A model generated the notes under the pieces. That model was not told the DNA's origin and did no database searches. It saw only the letters and a program-made list of their open reading frames with translations. The position numbers were made by a program, and so were the translations under genes. A stretch of 64,000 nt of DNA, from assembly GCF_000422945.1 (NCBI RefSeq), contig NZ_AUHA01000006.1, positions 1 to 64,000 on the forward strand. The letters are read 5' to 3'. The first letter of the stretch is position 1; each line of letters opens with the position of its first letter. Source of the stretch: Daejeonella oryzae DSM 19973 (lineage in GTDB: Bacteria > Bacteroidota > Bacteroidia > Sphingobacteriales > Sphingobacteriaceae). This document shows positions 29,848-38,123 of the stretch, piece after piece.

Positions 29848-29870
29848 AAGATAATATCTTATTATAAGAT
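29848..29870. promoter_or_regulatory. Overlapping palindromes in the divergent S9 peptidase/DUF58 intergenic region
   Basis: AAGATAATATCTT (29848-29860) and ATCTTATTATAAGAT (29856-29870) are two perfect odd-centred palindromes sharing their middle arm. They lie 37-59 bp upstream of the S9 peptidase start. An operator role is inference; AT-rich chance palindromes are possible. Confidence 0.3.
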
Positions 29871-29979
29871 TGAGGTGTAAAATTGTAAATACAAATTTTG
29901 TGAATACTCAACGATGGTTCTTCTTTACATAGAATACATTTTTTATTAAAACTGCCTAAATTAAATAGTACTTTTCGGT

Positions 29980-30903
29980 ATGCAGATAAAGCTTAGTGAC
30001 TATAAAGAGCTTCAGGATTTTGGTAATCTGGAATTACTGGCAAAACAGGTTGTTGAAGGATTTATAACTGGTCTCCATAAAAGTCCGTTTCATGGCTTCT
30101 CTGTAGAATTTGCAGAACACCGTCTGTATAATAGTGGAGAATCGGTGAAAAATATTGACTGGAAGTTATACGGACGAACAGATAAACTTTTTGCTAAACG
30201 ATTTGAAGAAGAAACTAATTTACGCTGCCATGTAATTTTGGATGTTTCATCATCCATGTATTATCCCGAAAAGGATTTTAATAAACTGTTATTTTCTATT
30301 TATTCTGCAGCCTCATTAATATATCTGTTTAAAAAGCAGCGTGATGCTTTTGGATTGGGAGTTTTTTCTGATAAACTTGAGTTTTTAACTCCGGCCAAAT
30401 CTACATCGGTACATCAGAAATATCTTTTTGCAGAGCTGGAAAGTTTGCTTACCCGTGAAGGCCGCGGTCAAAAAACATCGGTTGCATCAGCATTGCACAG
30501 CATTGCAGAACAAATCCATAAAAGGTCACTGGTTATTATTTTTAGTGATATGCTTGAAGGGGGAAATTCTCCTGAAAAATTGACTGAAATATTTTCTGGT
30601 TTGCAGCACTTAAAACATAATAAGCATGAAGTTGTAATTTTTAATGTGATGGATCACAAAAGAGAAATGGATTTTGAATTTGAGAATCGCCCGTATCATT
30701 TCATAGATTTAGAAACCGGAGAAGAATTAAAAGTGCAGGCAAACGAAGTTAAAGAGACCTACTTGAAAGCTATACAAACCTATCATCAGGAGCTAAAGCT
30801 AAAATGTGCTCAATTTAAAATTGATCTGGTAGATGCAAATATTCACGAAGGTTTTTATCACGTTTTAAATTCATATATCATTAAACGCGAAAAAATGATT
30901 TAG
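29980..30903 (+). CDS. DUF58 domain protein
   Basis: A 307-residue cytoplasmic protein with the DUF58/von Willebrand A-like layout. The core DUF58 signature is GESVKNIDWKLYGRTDKLFAKRF, followed by a MIDAS-like LDVSSSMYYPEK. DUF58 proteins usually sit with a MoxR ATPase and BatA/BatB in chaperone-type clusters; here it stands alone between an S9 peptidase and a GH130 gene. No membrane helices are seen, unlike the longer two-helix DUF58 proteins. The function is unknown beyond the family's link to MoxR-mediated assembly. Confidence 0.9.
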   Translation: MQIKLSDYKELQDFGNLELLAKQVVEGFITGLHKSPFHGFSVEFAEHRLYNSGESVKNIDWKLYGRTDKLFAKRFEEETNLRCHVILDVSSSMYYPEKDFNKLLFSIYSAASLIYLFKKQRDAFGLGVFSDKLEFLTPAKSTSVHQKYLFAELESLLTREGRGQKTSVASALHSIAEQIHKRSLVIIFSDMLEGGNSPEKLTEIFSGLQHLKHNKHEVVIFNVMDHKREMDFEFENRPYHFIDLETGEELKVQANEVKETYLKAIQTYHQELKLKCAQFKIDLVDANIHEGFYHVLNSYIIKREKMI

Positions 30904-31112
30904 TGCATTTTGGTTGTTGTAAAGATCTTATACAATTGCCGCTATTTATTGCATTTTGTTGCCAGTAAATTAACTTTAAGATTAATAAATTCACACAAAA
31001 TAGTGTTTGCCGAAATTTAATTTTATTCTTTAAATTCTTTAAACATAGTGGTTGATAAGTGCGTACAATTGCCCCATAATTGATATTTGCCCCGGAAAAT
31101 AAACCAAAAAAA

Positions 31113-31130
31113 TTAATTGGGGCCAATTAA
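31113..31130. promoter_or_regulatory. Perfect inverted repeat just upstream of the GH130 gene
   Basis: TTAATTGG-GG-CCAATTAA, two perfect 8-bp arms with a 2-bp centre, ends 9 bp before the GH130 ATG. A copy of TTGCCCC occurs twice further upstream (31069-31075 and 31087-31093). The position suits an operator or a hairpin near the ribosome start site; neither is proven. Confidence 0.4.
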
Positions 31131-31139
31131 AAAAATAGT

Positions 31140-32630
31140 ATGAGATTATCTATAGAACGCAAACAAGAGAAAGTTTATCCGGATCCGAAAAGGGTTATAG
31201 CCCGCTTTTTTTTTAGTTATGACGGCAGGGCAAAAGAGTTGATTTTAAGAGTCATGAATTTATCGGATGAAGAGGTATTCTCTATCATATCTCCGGTATT
31301 GCAGGAATATTCTAAAAGACATCGTAATATCACCCGAATTTTGAATCGCCATTGCGATAAAGTAAAATATTTATTTCAGGAGCTTGAGATTAATTTTGAT
31401 GAGATTCCTTCTTATCGCAAATTGCTGATCGGCTCTTATTTTACCCACGAGTATTCAATTGAATCTGCAGCTTTTTTTAATCCCTCTATAGTCGAAGATC
31501 CGGATCAGTCTGAACTTGAAGAAGGGCAAAAACGAGTAATTATTAGTTTTAGAGCAGTAGGCGAGGGTCATATTTCATCTATTGTTTTCAGACGTGCATT
31601 ACTCGATAAACACGCAAATATTCATGTGATGCCGGCAGGAAATTATATTGATGAGGCTGAAGTAATTTTAAATGCCACCTATAACAAAAAACTATTTTTC
31701 GAGAAAGCGGCCGAAACTAAAATCGACGTTCATATTCTGGAAGAGGTTAAAGATAAACTGGCAGATAAGTTCGAATATTTAAACCTGCGCAAAATTATCA
31801 TGGATTCTAAAAATTTGCAGGAAGATTATCGGACTAAAATAGAATATGATAAAGTTCTCTGGCTGTCTGATTCTTACCACAACATCAGTTTTTCAAAAGA
31901 CACGGATATATCTGACCGCGTTATATTCCCCATCTCAGAATTTGAGCGGAAAGGTATAGAAGATGCCCGCTTTGTTAAATTTGTTGATGATGATGGTAAA
32001 ATTAGCTATTATGCAACCTACACGGCGTATGATGGTGCTTTAATAATGCCTAAACTTTTAAATACTACAGATTTCTATGATTTTAAAATAAGTCCTTTGT
32101 TTGGTGTCGGGGCTCAGAATAAAAATCTGGCGCTTTTTCCACGTAAAATAAATGGCAAATACGCCATGATGTCCCGAATTGATGGATGGAATAATTATAT
32201 CATGTATTCTGATAAAATTACCATCTGGCAAAATCCGATAAAATTACAGGAACCAAAATTTTCCTGGGAATTCTCTCAGATTGGAAATTGCGGTTCTCCA
32301 ATAGAAACCGAGCATGGATGGTTGGTGATTACTCATGGAGTGGGACCGATGCGCCGCTATTGCCTGGGTGCAAGTCTGCTCGATTTGGAAGATCCTTCTA
32401 TAGAAATTGGCCGTTTAGAAGAGCCATTACTCATCCCTAACCAGGAAGAACGTGAAGGATATGTGCCTAATGTTCTATATTCCTGCGGATCAATTATTCA
32501 TAACAATAAACTTATAATTCCGTACGGACTTTCAGATTATTGCTCATCATTTGCAACAGTAGATCTTCAGGAATTATTAATTAAGCTTAGAGAAACAAAT
32601 CCGGTTCAGGCTTCAGGCTTAATCAGCTAA
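31140..32630 (+). CDS. Glycoside hydrolase family 130 protein (mannoside phosphorylase-like)
   Basis: A 496-residue protein of the PH1107/GH130 group, five-bladed propeller enzymes that phosphorolyse or hydrolyse beta-mannosides. Recognisable GH130 segments are GAQNKNLALFPRKINGKYAMMSRIDGW and GNCGSPIETEHGWLVITHGVGPMRRYC. About 150-200 residues precede the propeller, as in the long GH130 proteins of environmental bacteria. No signal peptide, so cytoplasmic, fitting phosphorolysis of imported or internally made mannosides. It converges on two GT4 genes and overlaps the first by 12 bp. The exact linkage cut is unknown. Confidence 0.88.
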   Translation: MRLSIERKQEKVYPDPKRVIARFFFSYDGRAKELILRVMNLSDEEVFSIISPVLQEYSKRHRNITRILNRHCDKVKYLFQELEINFDEIPSYRKLLIGSYFTHEYSIESAAFFNPSIVEDPDQSELEEGQKRVIISFRAVGEGHISSIVFRRALLDKHANIHVMPAGNYIDEAEVILNATYNKKLFFEKAAETKIDVHILEEVKDKLADKFEYLNLRKIIMDSKNLQEDYRTKIEYDKVLWLSDSYHNISFSKDTDISDRVIFPISEFERKGIEDARFVKFVDDDGKISYYATYTAYDGALIMPKLLNTTDFYDFKISPLFGVGAQNKNLALFPRKINGKYAMMSRIDGWNNYIMYSDKITIWQNPIKLQEPKFSWEFSQIGNCGSPIETEHGWLVITHGVGPMRRYCLGASLLDLEDPSIEIGRLEEPLLIPNQEEREGYVPNVLYSCGSIIHNNKLIIPYGLSDYCSSFATVDLQELLIKLRETNPVQASGLIS

Positions 32631-33626
32631 TATTTGATTATAACAATCGATATAATCACTTACCATTTTATTACGGGAAAATTGTGATTGGGACCATTTC
32701 CGGCAATTTTCCCGTTTTATTTTATGCAAATTCTGAAGAGCTTCCAGAGCTTCGTCGACCGTGTTTACTAAAAATCCCGTTTCTTGATCTTTGATCAGTT
32801 CGGACATACTTCCCTTATTAAAAGCGATAACCGGTGTTCCGCACATCATTGCTTCAGCAATACTTAAGCCGAATGGCTCATTAAAATTGATAGGATGGAG
32901 TAATGCAGCAGCCTTACCTAAAATATTGTTTCGTCCTACCGGATCTGAGTTTCCAACGTATTTAATTTGCTCATTTAAAAAAGGCTCAACTTTTTCTTTG
33001 AAATAATTCCCATCCTGTATAAGTCCGGATATAATCAGATTACGTTTACTTTTTTGGGCTATTTCAATAGCTTCCGCAGTTCCTTTATCAGGATGAATGC
33101 GGCCAAAATATACTAAATAATCTTCCGGATGATTGTTAAATTTAAAGTCAGCTACATTTATCCCGTTATAAACTGTTGCCAGGTAGTTTAATTCCGTGCT
33201 ACGGTCTGAGTTGCTTATTGAAACGTAATGCGTATTGCTGTTATACTTCTTATAAACCGGAATTATTTTAGGTGACGAAAAACCGTGTATCGTAGTAATT
33301 AGAGGAGTTTTAATTAACCTGGAATAGCTAAGGGGCAGAAAATCAAAATGATTATGAATAAGATCAAATTTGGAAGCCTTTTCCATCAAATTACTGATAT
33401 GAAGACATTCAGCCACTTTTGCGTCAACTTGCCTGTCTTCTTCATAGCCGTCGTCTATCACACCGTCTAACTTACCGCTTGTAATAGAATTTTTAGTAGC
33501 AAATAAGGTTACATCGAAACCCTTATTTACTAATCCTTCCGCTAAGTTAGAAGCCATTTGCTCCCAAGGTCCATAATGTTTGGGCGGAGTTCTCCAGGCT
33601 ATGGGAGAGAGAATGGCGATCCGCAT
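32619..33626 (-). CDS. Glycosyltransferase family 4
   Basis: A 335-residue GT-B fold glycosyltransferase. The N-terminus has ILSPIAWRTPPKHYGPWEQ, with the glycine-rich acceptor-side loop shape of GT4 enzymes, and the C-terminal half has YFGRIHPDKGTAEAIEIA and the donor-site motif EPFGLSIAEAMMCGTPVIAF (E-x7-E). Cytoplasmic, no signal peptide. Two bases separate it from the larger GT4 fusion gene upstream, so they share an operon. The likely donor is a nucleotide sugar such as GDP-mannose, inferred from the GH130 neighbour. Confidence 0.9.
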   Translation of the reverse strand: MRIAILSPIAWRTPPKHYGPWEQMASNLAEGLVNKGFDVTLFATKNSITSGKLDGVIDDGYEEDRQVDAKVAECLHISNLMEKASKFDLIHNHFDFLPLSYSRLIKTPLITTIHGFSSPKIIPVYKKYNSNTHYVSISNSDRSTELNYLATVYNGINVADFKFNNHPEDYLVYFGRIHPDKGTAEAIEIAQKSKRNLIISGLIQDGNYFKEKVEPFLNEQIKYVGNSDPVGRNNILGKAAALLHPINFNEPFGLSIAEAMMCGTPVIAFNKGSMSELIKDQETGFLVNTVDEALEALQNLHKIKRENCRKWSQSQFSRNKMVSDYIDCYNQILAD

Positions 33627-33628
33627 TA

Positions 33629-35908
33629 TCAGGCTACTTCCGTTTTAATCTCAGTTATTTCAACAGGTGCTGCCGGTTCATATTCATACTCTATTTCCAG
33701 TGCTTTTAAAACGGTTAAATGAGATATCAAATACGCCAGTGTGCTTTCAGCGCCCTGATTACGGTTAATTCCATGAGGCTGTAAGCCATCGCAACATCCG
33801 TGTGTTTCATGATCATATAGCGGAATCCTGAGTGTATTTTCTCCAAGAAACCATTTATAACTTAAATACATTTTGCTAATAAAAACCGTTTTCTTGGTTA
33901 CATGAAATGCTTCAAAATACATCAGAACCATTGCCATTACTTCAATTGCCTGCTGATCGAAAACAGCCATCTGCTTGTTTTTGAAGAACCAGCCCTCACT
34001 TCCAACAGGATGCAAATAACCGTTGCTCATGGTATGCTTATCTAAAAACTCAAGGGATTCCAAAGCGATTTCCATCACTTCTTCATCAGAGGTTATTTCA
34101 TAAGAATACAATAATGCCAACGGCAAAATGGCGTTGTCATAAGTAAGTTTTTCTTCAAACCAATGCCAGTCTGTTGATTTATGGTTTTGATAGGCTTTTA
34201 CCAATGGTTTGGTCAATTCCTTAAGCTGATAGTTCATCCCTTCATTATAGGGGTGTACCCGCAGATAATTCACAACCCCGATAATGGTGTTTCCAATCCC
34301 TCTTAAATGTTCAAGATTTTTGAAATGAGGTACAGACCTGAAAAAAAGCTCTTCCGCGAACTCTCTGTAGGAGTTATTTGGTGCGCAATTGATTAGGTAT
34401 CCCAACGACCAAACCGTTCTTCCAAAAGAATCTTCTGAACCAACCTCGTCCAAATATTTTCTGTCAAAGCTTAAAAAGTTTCTGAAATTACCATCATCCT
34501 GCTGCATGTACTGAATATAACTCAGATATACAGGCAGCAATTCAAGAGCAATTTTACTTTTGTTTTGCTGATACGACATTAAGGCCATAATGAGCGCCCG
34601 GGCATTATCATCCAGACAATAACCTTCCTTTAAATTGGGTATACCGTATTTGGCATGCTGAACAATTCCCGTATCATCTGTAAGACGCTTTACATGAGAG
34701 AGGTTAAATGTGGGAATACTTTCGGAGTCTATTATCGGCTTTGCCTTTTCAATACGAATAAGTTTTCGCCTTGCATGATTCAAAACTTTGATATATTCCT
34801 GACCAATTACAGGCCATCTTAAATGCAAACCATAATCGTACGCATTCTTTTTCAGTTCAGCTAATTTTTTTGGATGGTCCAGTAAATCTATGATTTGTAA
34901 GGATAAAGCTGCTGAATCTTTAAAGTCAAATAATTTTCCCCTATTATCTGCTAAAAGTTCCTGAGCATGCCAGTATGGTGTAGAAATAACTGCTGAGCCC
35001 GAACCCACTGCATAGGATAATGTTCCACTGGTAATTTGCGCTTCGTTCAGATACGGAGTTATGTAAATTTCTGAGGCTGTCAGATAATTAAATAACTCAT
35101 CTTCCGAAACAAATTTGTTGATGAAGACCAGGTTTTTTTCCACTCCTAACTGGGTAGCAAGAGATTTTAAGCTATCGCGATATTCTTCACCAGAATTTTT
35201 TCTTACTCCGGGATGAGTATTTCCCAAAACAACGTACATAACATCCGGATGTTTTTCAACAACCTGTGGTAAAGCTTTTATTACCGTTTCTATTCCTTTA
35301 TTTCGGCTGATCAGTCCAAAAGTGAATAACACTTTTTTATTTCTGAAAGGACTTAAGCTTTTAATAGGGTTAAATGCATTTGGTTCCAGATCGGGCACAC
35401 CATGTTCTATAAATTGAATCTTATCCCTGGGAATGTTGTAGATTTCTGTTAAAAAATCAACTGCCCGCCTGCTCATTACTACAATTTTAGCTGACTGATT
35501 CGCTATTTCCTTGATGATTATTTGCTGCAGGTACGAAGGCTCTTTTAAAACTGTATGGAGAATCGTTATTAATGGTTTTTCCAAGCGATTGATCAGGGGT
35601 AAAAGGTAAACGCCATTTTCCCCGCCAAAAATCCCGAATTCATGCTCAACGATACATACATCAGTATCGCTGGTATTGATATAATTGGCAGCTTTTATAT
35701 AATCCTTCTGATGTTCCTGCCTGATAGTTAATTTCACTTCATCCGGATATTCGTATTCGTGAATGTCGTCTGAGTCGGTCATGGCTACAACAAAACCATT
35801 TGGCGATACAGCTTTGCTATCAGCTCCAATTGCTCTGAATAAGTTAAAATTAAATGTTGCAATACCACATTCTCTCGGTGGATATGTAGAAATGTATGCT
35901 ATTTTCAT
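33629..35908 (-). CDS. Glycosyltransferase family 4 fused to a C-terminal (alpha/alpha) toroid-like domain
   Basis: A 759-residue two-part protein. Residues 1-380 are a GT4 enzyme beginning IAYISTYPPRECGIATFNFN, with FTFGLISRNKGIETVIKALP and ASEIYITPYLNEAQITSGTL in the donor half. Residues about 395-745 are a helical region with repeated aromatic helix pairs (EGYCLDDNARALIMALMSYQ, SFGRTVWSLGYL, FDQQAIEVMAMVLMYF), which looks like an alpha/alpha toroid as found in glycoside hydrolases; catalytic residues cannot be assigned. The second GT4 follows 2 bp downstream. Substrate unknown; a mannose-type glycan is inferred from GH130. Confidence 0.82.
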   Translation of the reverse strand: MKIAYISTYPPRECGIATFNFNLFRAIGADSKAVSPNGFVVAMTDSDDIHEYEYPDEVKLTIRQEHQKDYIKAANYINTSDTDVCIVEHEFGIFGGENGVYLLPLINRLEKPLITILHTVLKEPSYLQQIIIKEIANQSAKIVVMSRRAVDFLTEIYNIPRDKIQFIEHGVPDLEPNAFNPIKSLSPFRNKKVLFTFGLISRNKGIETVIKALPQVVEKHPDVMYVVLGNTHPGVRKNSGEEYRDSLKSLATQLGVEKNLVFINKFVSEDELFNYLTASEIYITPYLNEAQITSGTLSYAVGSGSAVISTPYWHAQELLADNRGKLFDFKDSAALSLQIIDLLDHPKKLAELKKNAYDYGLHLRWPVIGQEYIKVLNHARRKLIRIEKAKPIIDSESIPTFNLSHVKRLTDDTGIVQHAKYGIPNLKEGYCLDDNARALIMALMSYQQNKSKIALELLPVYLSYIQYMQQDDGNFRNFLSFDRKYLDEVGSEDSFGRTVWSLGYLINCAPNNSYREFAEELFFRSVPHFKNLEHLRGIGNTIIGVVNYLRVHPYNEGMNYQLKELTKPLVKAYQNHKSTDWHWFEEKLTYDNAILPLALLYSYEITSDEEVMEIALESLEFLDKHTMSNGYLHPVGSEGWFFKNKQMAVFDQQAIEVMAMVLMYFEAFHVTKKTVFISKMYLSYKWFLGENTLRIPLYDHETHGCCDGLQPHGINRNQGAESTLAYLISHLTVLKALEIEYEYEPAAPVEITEIKTEVA

Positions 35909-36174
35909 CTAGTAATTTTTTTTCTCTATAAATAAGTAACGCTTTTTATCTAAAGATTGTTCGCAGGGTTATGTCATCAAAATTCATTTAAAGTTATTGC
36001 TGATGATTAATGAAGCTAAATCTTTAAAATTTCAACAGTATATCCTGACTTTTTTATCGAAGATTAAGATGCTTGTTAATTTATCTGAGAAATGATGTGC
36101 TGACTTTTAGCAATTTTTTATCCCTGACAAATTAATTGTAAACTTTTAGAAGCTAATGTGTTATATAATATAAG

Positions 36175-36705
36175 ATGGAGAAAAGAGAATTAGTTCAAAA
36201 AGCACATATGGTATGTACTTTACTTGAAGATGATGGAGTTTTTCCGAACAATGGATATTTAACTATGCTGGTTTACAAAGGTGCATTGCTCTTGCAACCC
36301 GAAGATGAATCTTCTGTTATTGAAAAATTATTTGAAAGTAATCAATGGTCTAATTCATGGAAGAACGGCATTTTTGATTATCACCATTATCATAGCAACA
36401 CGCATGAAGTATTAGGGGTATTTTCAGGGACAGCTGAATTGCAAATTGGCGGACCTCAGGGATTGCGGGTGGAGGTTGTAAGGGGAGATGTAATTATTTT
36501 GCCGGCCGGCGTAGCCCACATGTGTCTTAAAAAAAGCGATGATTTTGTAGTGATCGGGGCGTATCCCGAAGGAAAAATTCAGGATATGAATTATGGGAAA
36601 GAGGGGGAAAGGCCGGCTGCTGATACAAACATTGCGAATGTTCAAATGCCTCATACAGATCCAGTGTACGGAAAAAATGGACCTCTTATAGAAAACTGGA
36701 AATAA
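36175..36705 (+). CDS. Cupin domain protein (YjlB-like)
   Basis: A 176-residue cytoplasmic protein with a single beta-barrel cupin. Metal-ligand motif 1 is FDYHHYHSNTHEVLGVFSG (the G-x-HxH-x-E pattern), and motif 2 is GDVIILPAGVAHMC. The last part KIQDMNYGKEGERPAAD matches the YjlB-like subfamily, which lacks an assigned reaction. It sits alone on the plus strand, divergent from the GT4 fusion and convergent with the RhlE-type helicase, sharing a stem-loop at its stop codon. Confidence 0.88.
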   Translation: MEKRELVQKAHMVCTLLEDDGVFPNNGYLTMLVYKGALLLQPEDESSVIEKLFESNQWSNSWKNGIFDYHHYHSNTHEVLGVFSGTAELQIGGPQGLRVEVVRGDVIILPAGVAHMCLKKSDDFVVIGAYPEGKIQDMNYGKEGERPAADTNIANVQMPHTDPVYGKNGPLIENWK

Positions 36706-36734
36706 GACTTGGCGGATTTCCGCTAAGTCTTATT
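36701..36734. terminator. Stem-loop between the cupin and helicase genes
   Basis: AATAAGACTTGGCGG and CCGCTAAGTCTTATT pair over 15 bp with a single G-U and a 4-nt loop. The cupin stop codon lies in the left arm. The T run downstream is weak, so this is a probable shared terminator of the two converging genes. Confidence 0.65.
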
Positions 36735-36751
36735 TGTAGGATTTTTTAAGG

Positions 36752-38020
36752 TTATCTGCCGGCAGGTCTTTTTCCGCTAAATCTACGGTTAGCTCCGCTT
36801 AATCCCGAGCCGCCGGATGATGGTCTGGATTTTTTTTCGGGAGCCTTTTTCTTTAATGGCTGGGAAAATTTGAAATCAGCGCCTTTCATGTGATAAGGTT
36901 GTTCTTCAACAACCGGTATAGTTTTAGAAATTAATTTCTGGATGTCTTTTAAGAATTCCATTTCCTCATCATCACAAAAAGAAAATGCAATACCGCTTGA
37001 GCCGGCCCGGCCTGTTCGGCCAATACGATGAACGTAAGTTTCCGGTACGTTTGGCAATTCATAATTCACTACATGAGAAAGCTCATCAATGTCAATCCCG
37101 CGGGCTGCAATGTCTGTTGCAACCAAAGCTTTTATTTGTCCGCTTTTAAAATTGGTTAAAGCTTTTTGTCTGGCATTTTGCGATTTATTTCCATGAATTG
37201 CCTCCGCTTTTATATTTGCTTTAATAAGGTCTTTTACAATCTTATCAGCGCCATGCTTGGTTCTTGCAAAAACGAGTGCAGATTTAATGGTTCTGTCATT
37301 TAATAAATGAATCAGCAATTTTTTCTTATCCCCTTTTTCTACAAAATAAATGGCTTGCTCAATGGTATCAGCCGTAGAAGAAACCGGTGTAACTTCAACT
37401 TTTTCCGGATCTACCAGGATTGTGTTTGCGAGTTTTTGAATTTCCTGAGGCATTGTTGCCGAGAAAAACAAAGTCTGTCTTTTTTGAGGGATTTTGGTGA
37501 TGATCTTTTTTACATCATGTATAAATCCCATATCCAGCATCCGGTCTGCTTCATCAAGTACAAAGATTTTTAAATGATGGAGATGAACAAATTTTTGATT
37601 GATCAGATCTAAAAGCCTTCCGGGAGTTGCAATTAAAATATCAACTCCATTTCTTAAAGCCGTAACCTGGGCGCCCTGAGATACTCCGCCAAAAATAACA
37701 GAATGCTTAAGTCCGGTGTGCTTTCCGTAAGCTGCAAAACTTTCACCTATTTGTATGGCAAGCTCTCTTGTTGGAGTCAAAATTAGTGTTTTTATAGCTT
37801 TTGGACCATTCTCGTATATTTTTCCGTTATTCAGGATTTGAAGAATAGGGATAGCAAATGCAGCAGTTTTTCCCGTACCTGTTTGTGCACAGCCAAGGAG
37901 ATCTTTTCTGTCTAATATAATTGGGATTGATTGTTCCTGAATAGGAGTGGGAGTAGTATAACCTTCAGTTTTTAAAGCCCTGAGGATAGGCTCAATTAAA
38001 TTTAAATTTTCGAACGACAT
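36752..38020 (-). CDS. rhlE: DEAD-box RNA helicase, RhlE type
   Basis: A 422-residue ATP-dependent RNA helicase. Motifs: the Q motif near TPTPIQEQSIP, Walker A AQTGTGKT (45-52), PTRELAIQ, VLDEADRMLDMGF, SATMP, and, in domain 2, VATDIAARGIDIDELSHV and HRIGRTGRAG. A basic Gly/Ser-rich tail (KKKAPEKKSRPSSGGSGLSG) follows, as in RhlE proteins that act on ribosome assembly or RNA decay. A -7 element with a short leader hairpin lies upstream. Confidence 0.93.
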   Translation of the reverse strand: MSFENLNLIEPILRALKTEGYTTPTPIQEQSIPIILDRKDLLGCAQTGTGKTAAFAIPILQILNNGKIYENGPKAIKTLILTPTRELAIQIGESFAAYGKHTGLKHSVIFGGVSQGAQVTALRNGVDILIATPGRLLDLINQKFVHLHHLKIFVLDEADRMLDMGFIHDVKKIITKIPQKRQTLFFSATMPQEIQKLANTILVDPEKVEVTPVSSTADTIEQAIYFVEKGDKKKLLIHLLNDRTIKSALVFARTKHGADKIVKDLIKANIKAEAIHGNKSQNARQKALTNFKSGQIKALVATDIAARGIDIDELSHVVNYELPNVPETYVHRIGRTGRAGSSGIAFSFCDDEEMEFLKDIQKLISKTIPVVEEQPYHMKGADFKFSQPLKKKAPEKKSRPSSGGSGLSGANRRFSGKRPAGR

Positions 38021-38070
38021 TCAATATGATTAAAGTATTCAGGCTAAAATGTCCTGAATTTTATTGCTGG

Positions 38071-38078
38071 CAAAGATA
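38071..38078 (-). promoter_or_regulatory. Predicted -7 element for rhlE
   Basis: On the minus strand TATCTTTG matches TAnnTTTG, about 50 bp before the start codon. Between them TTCAGG (38038-38043) and CCTGAA (38053-38058) can pair to form a small leader hairpin. Confidence 0.4.
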
Positions 38079-38123
38079 ATGCTTTTAAAATGAAATGTCT
38101 GCGTCAAAAAATCAAGCTTCATT

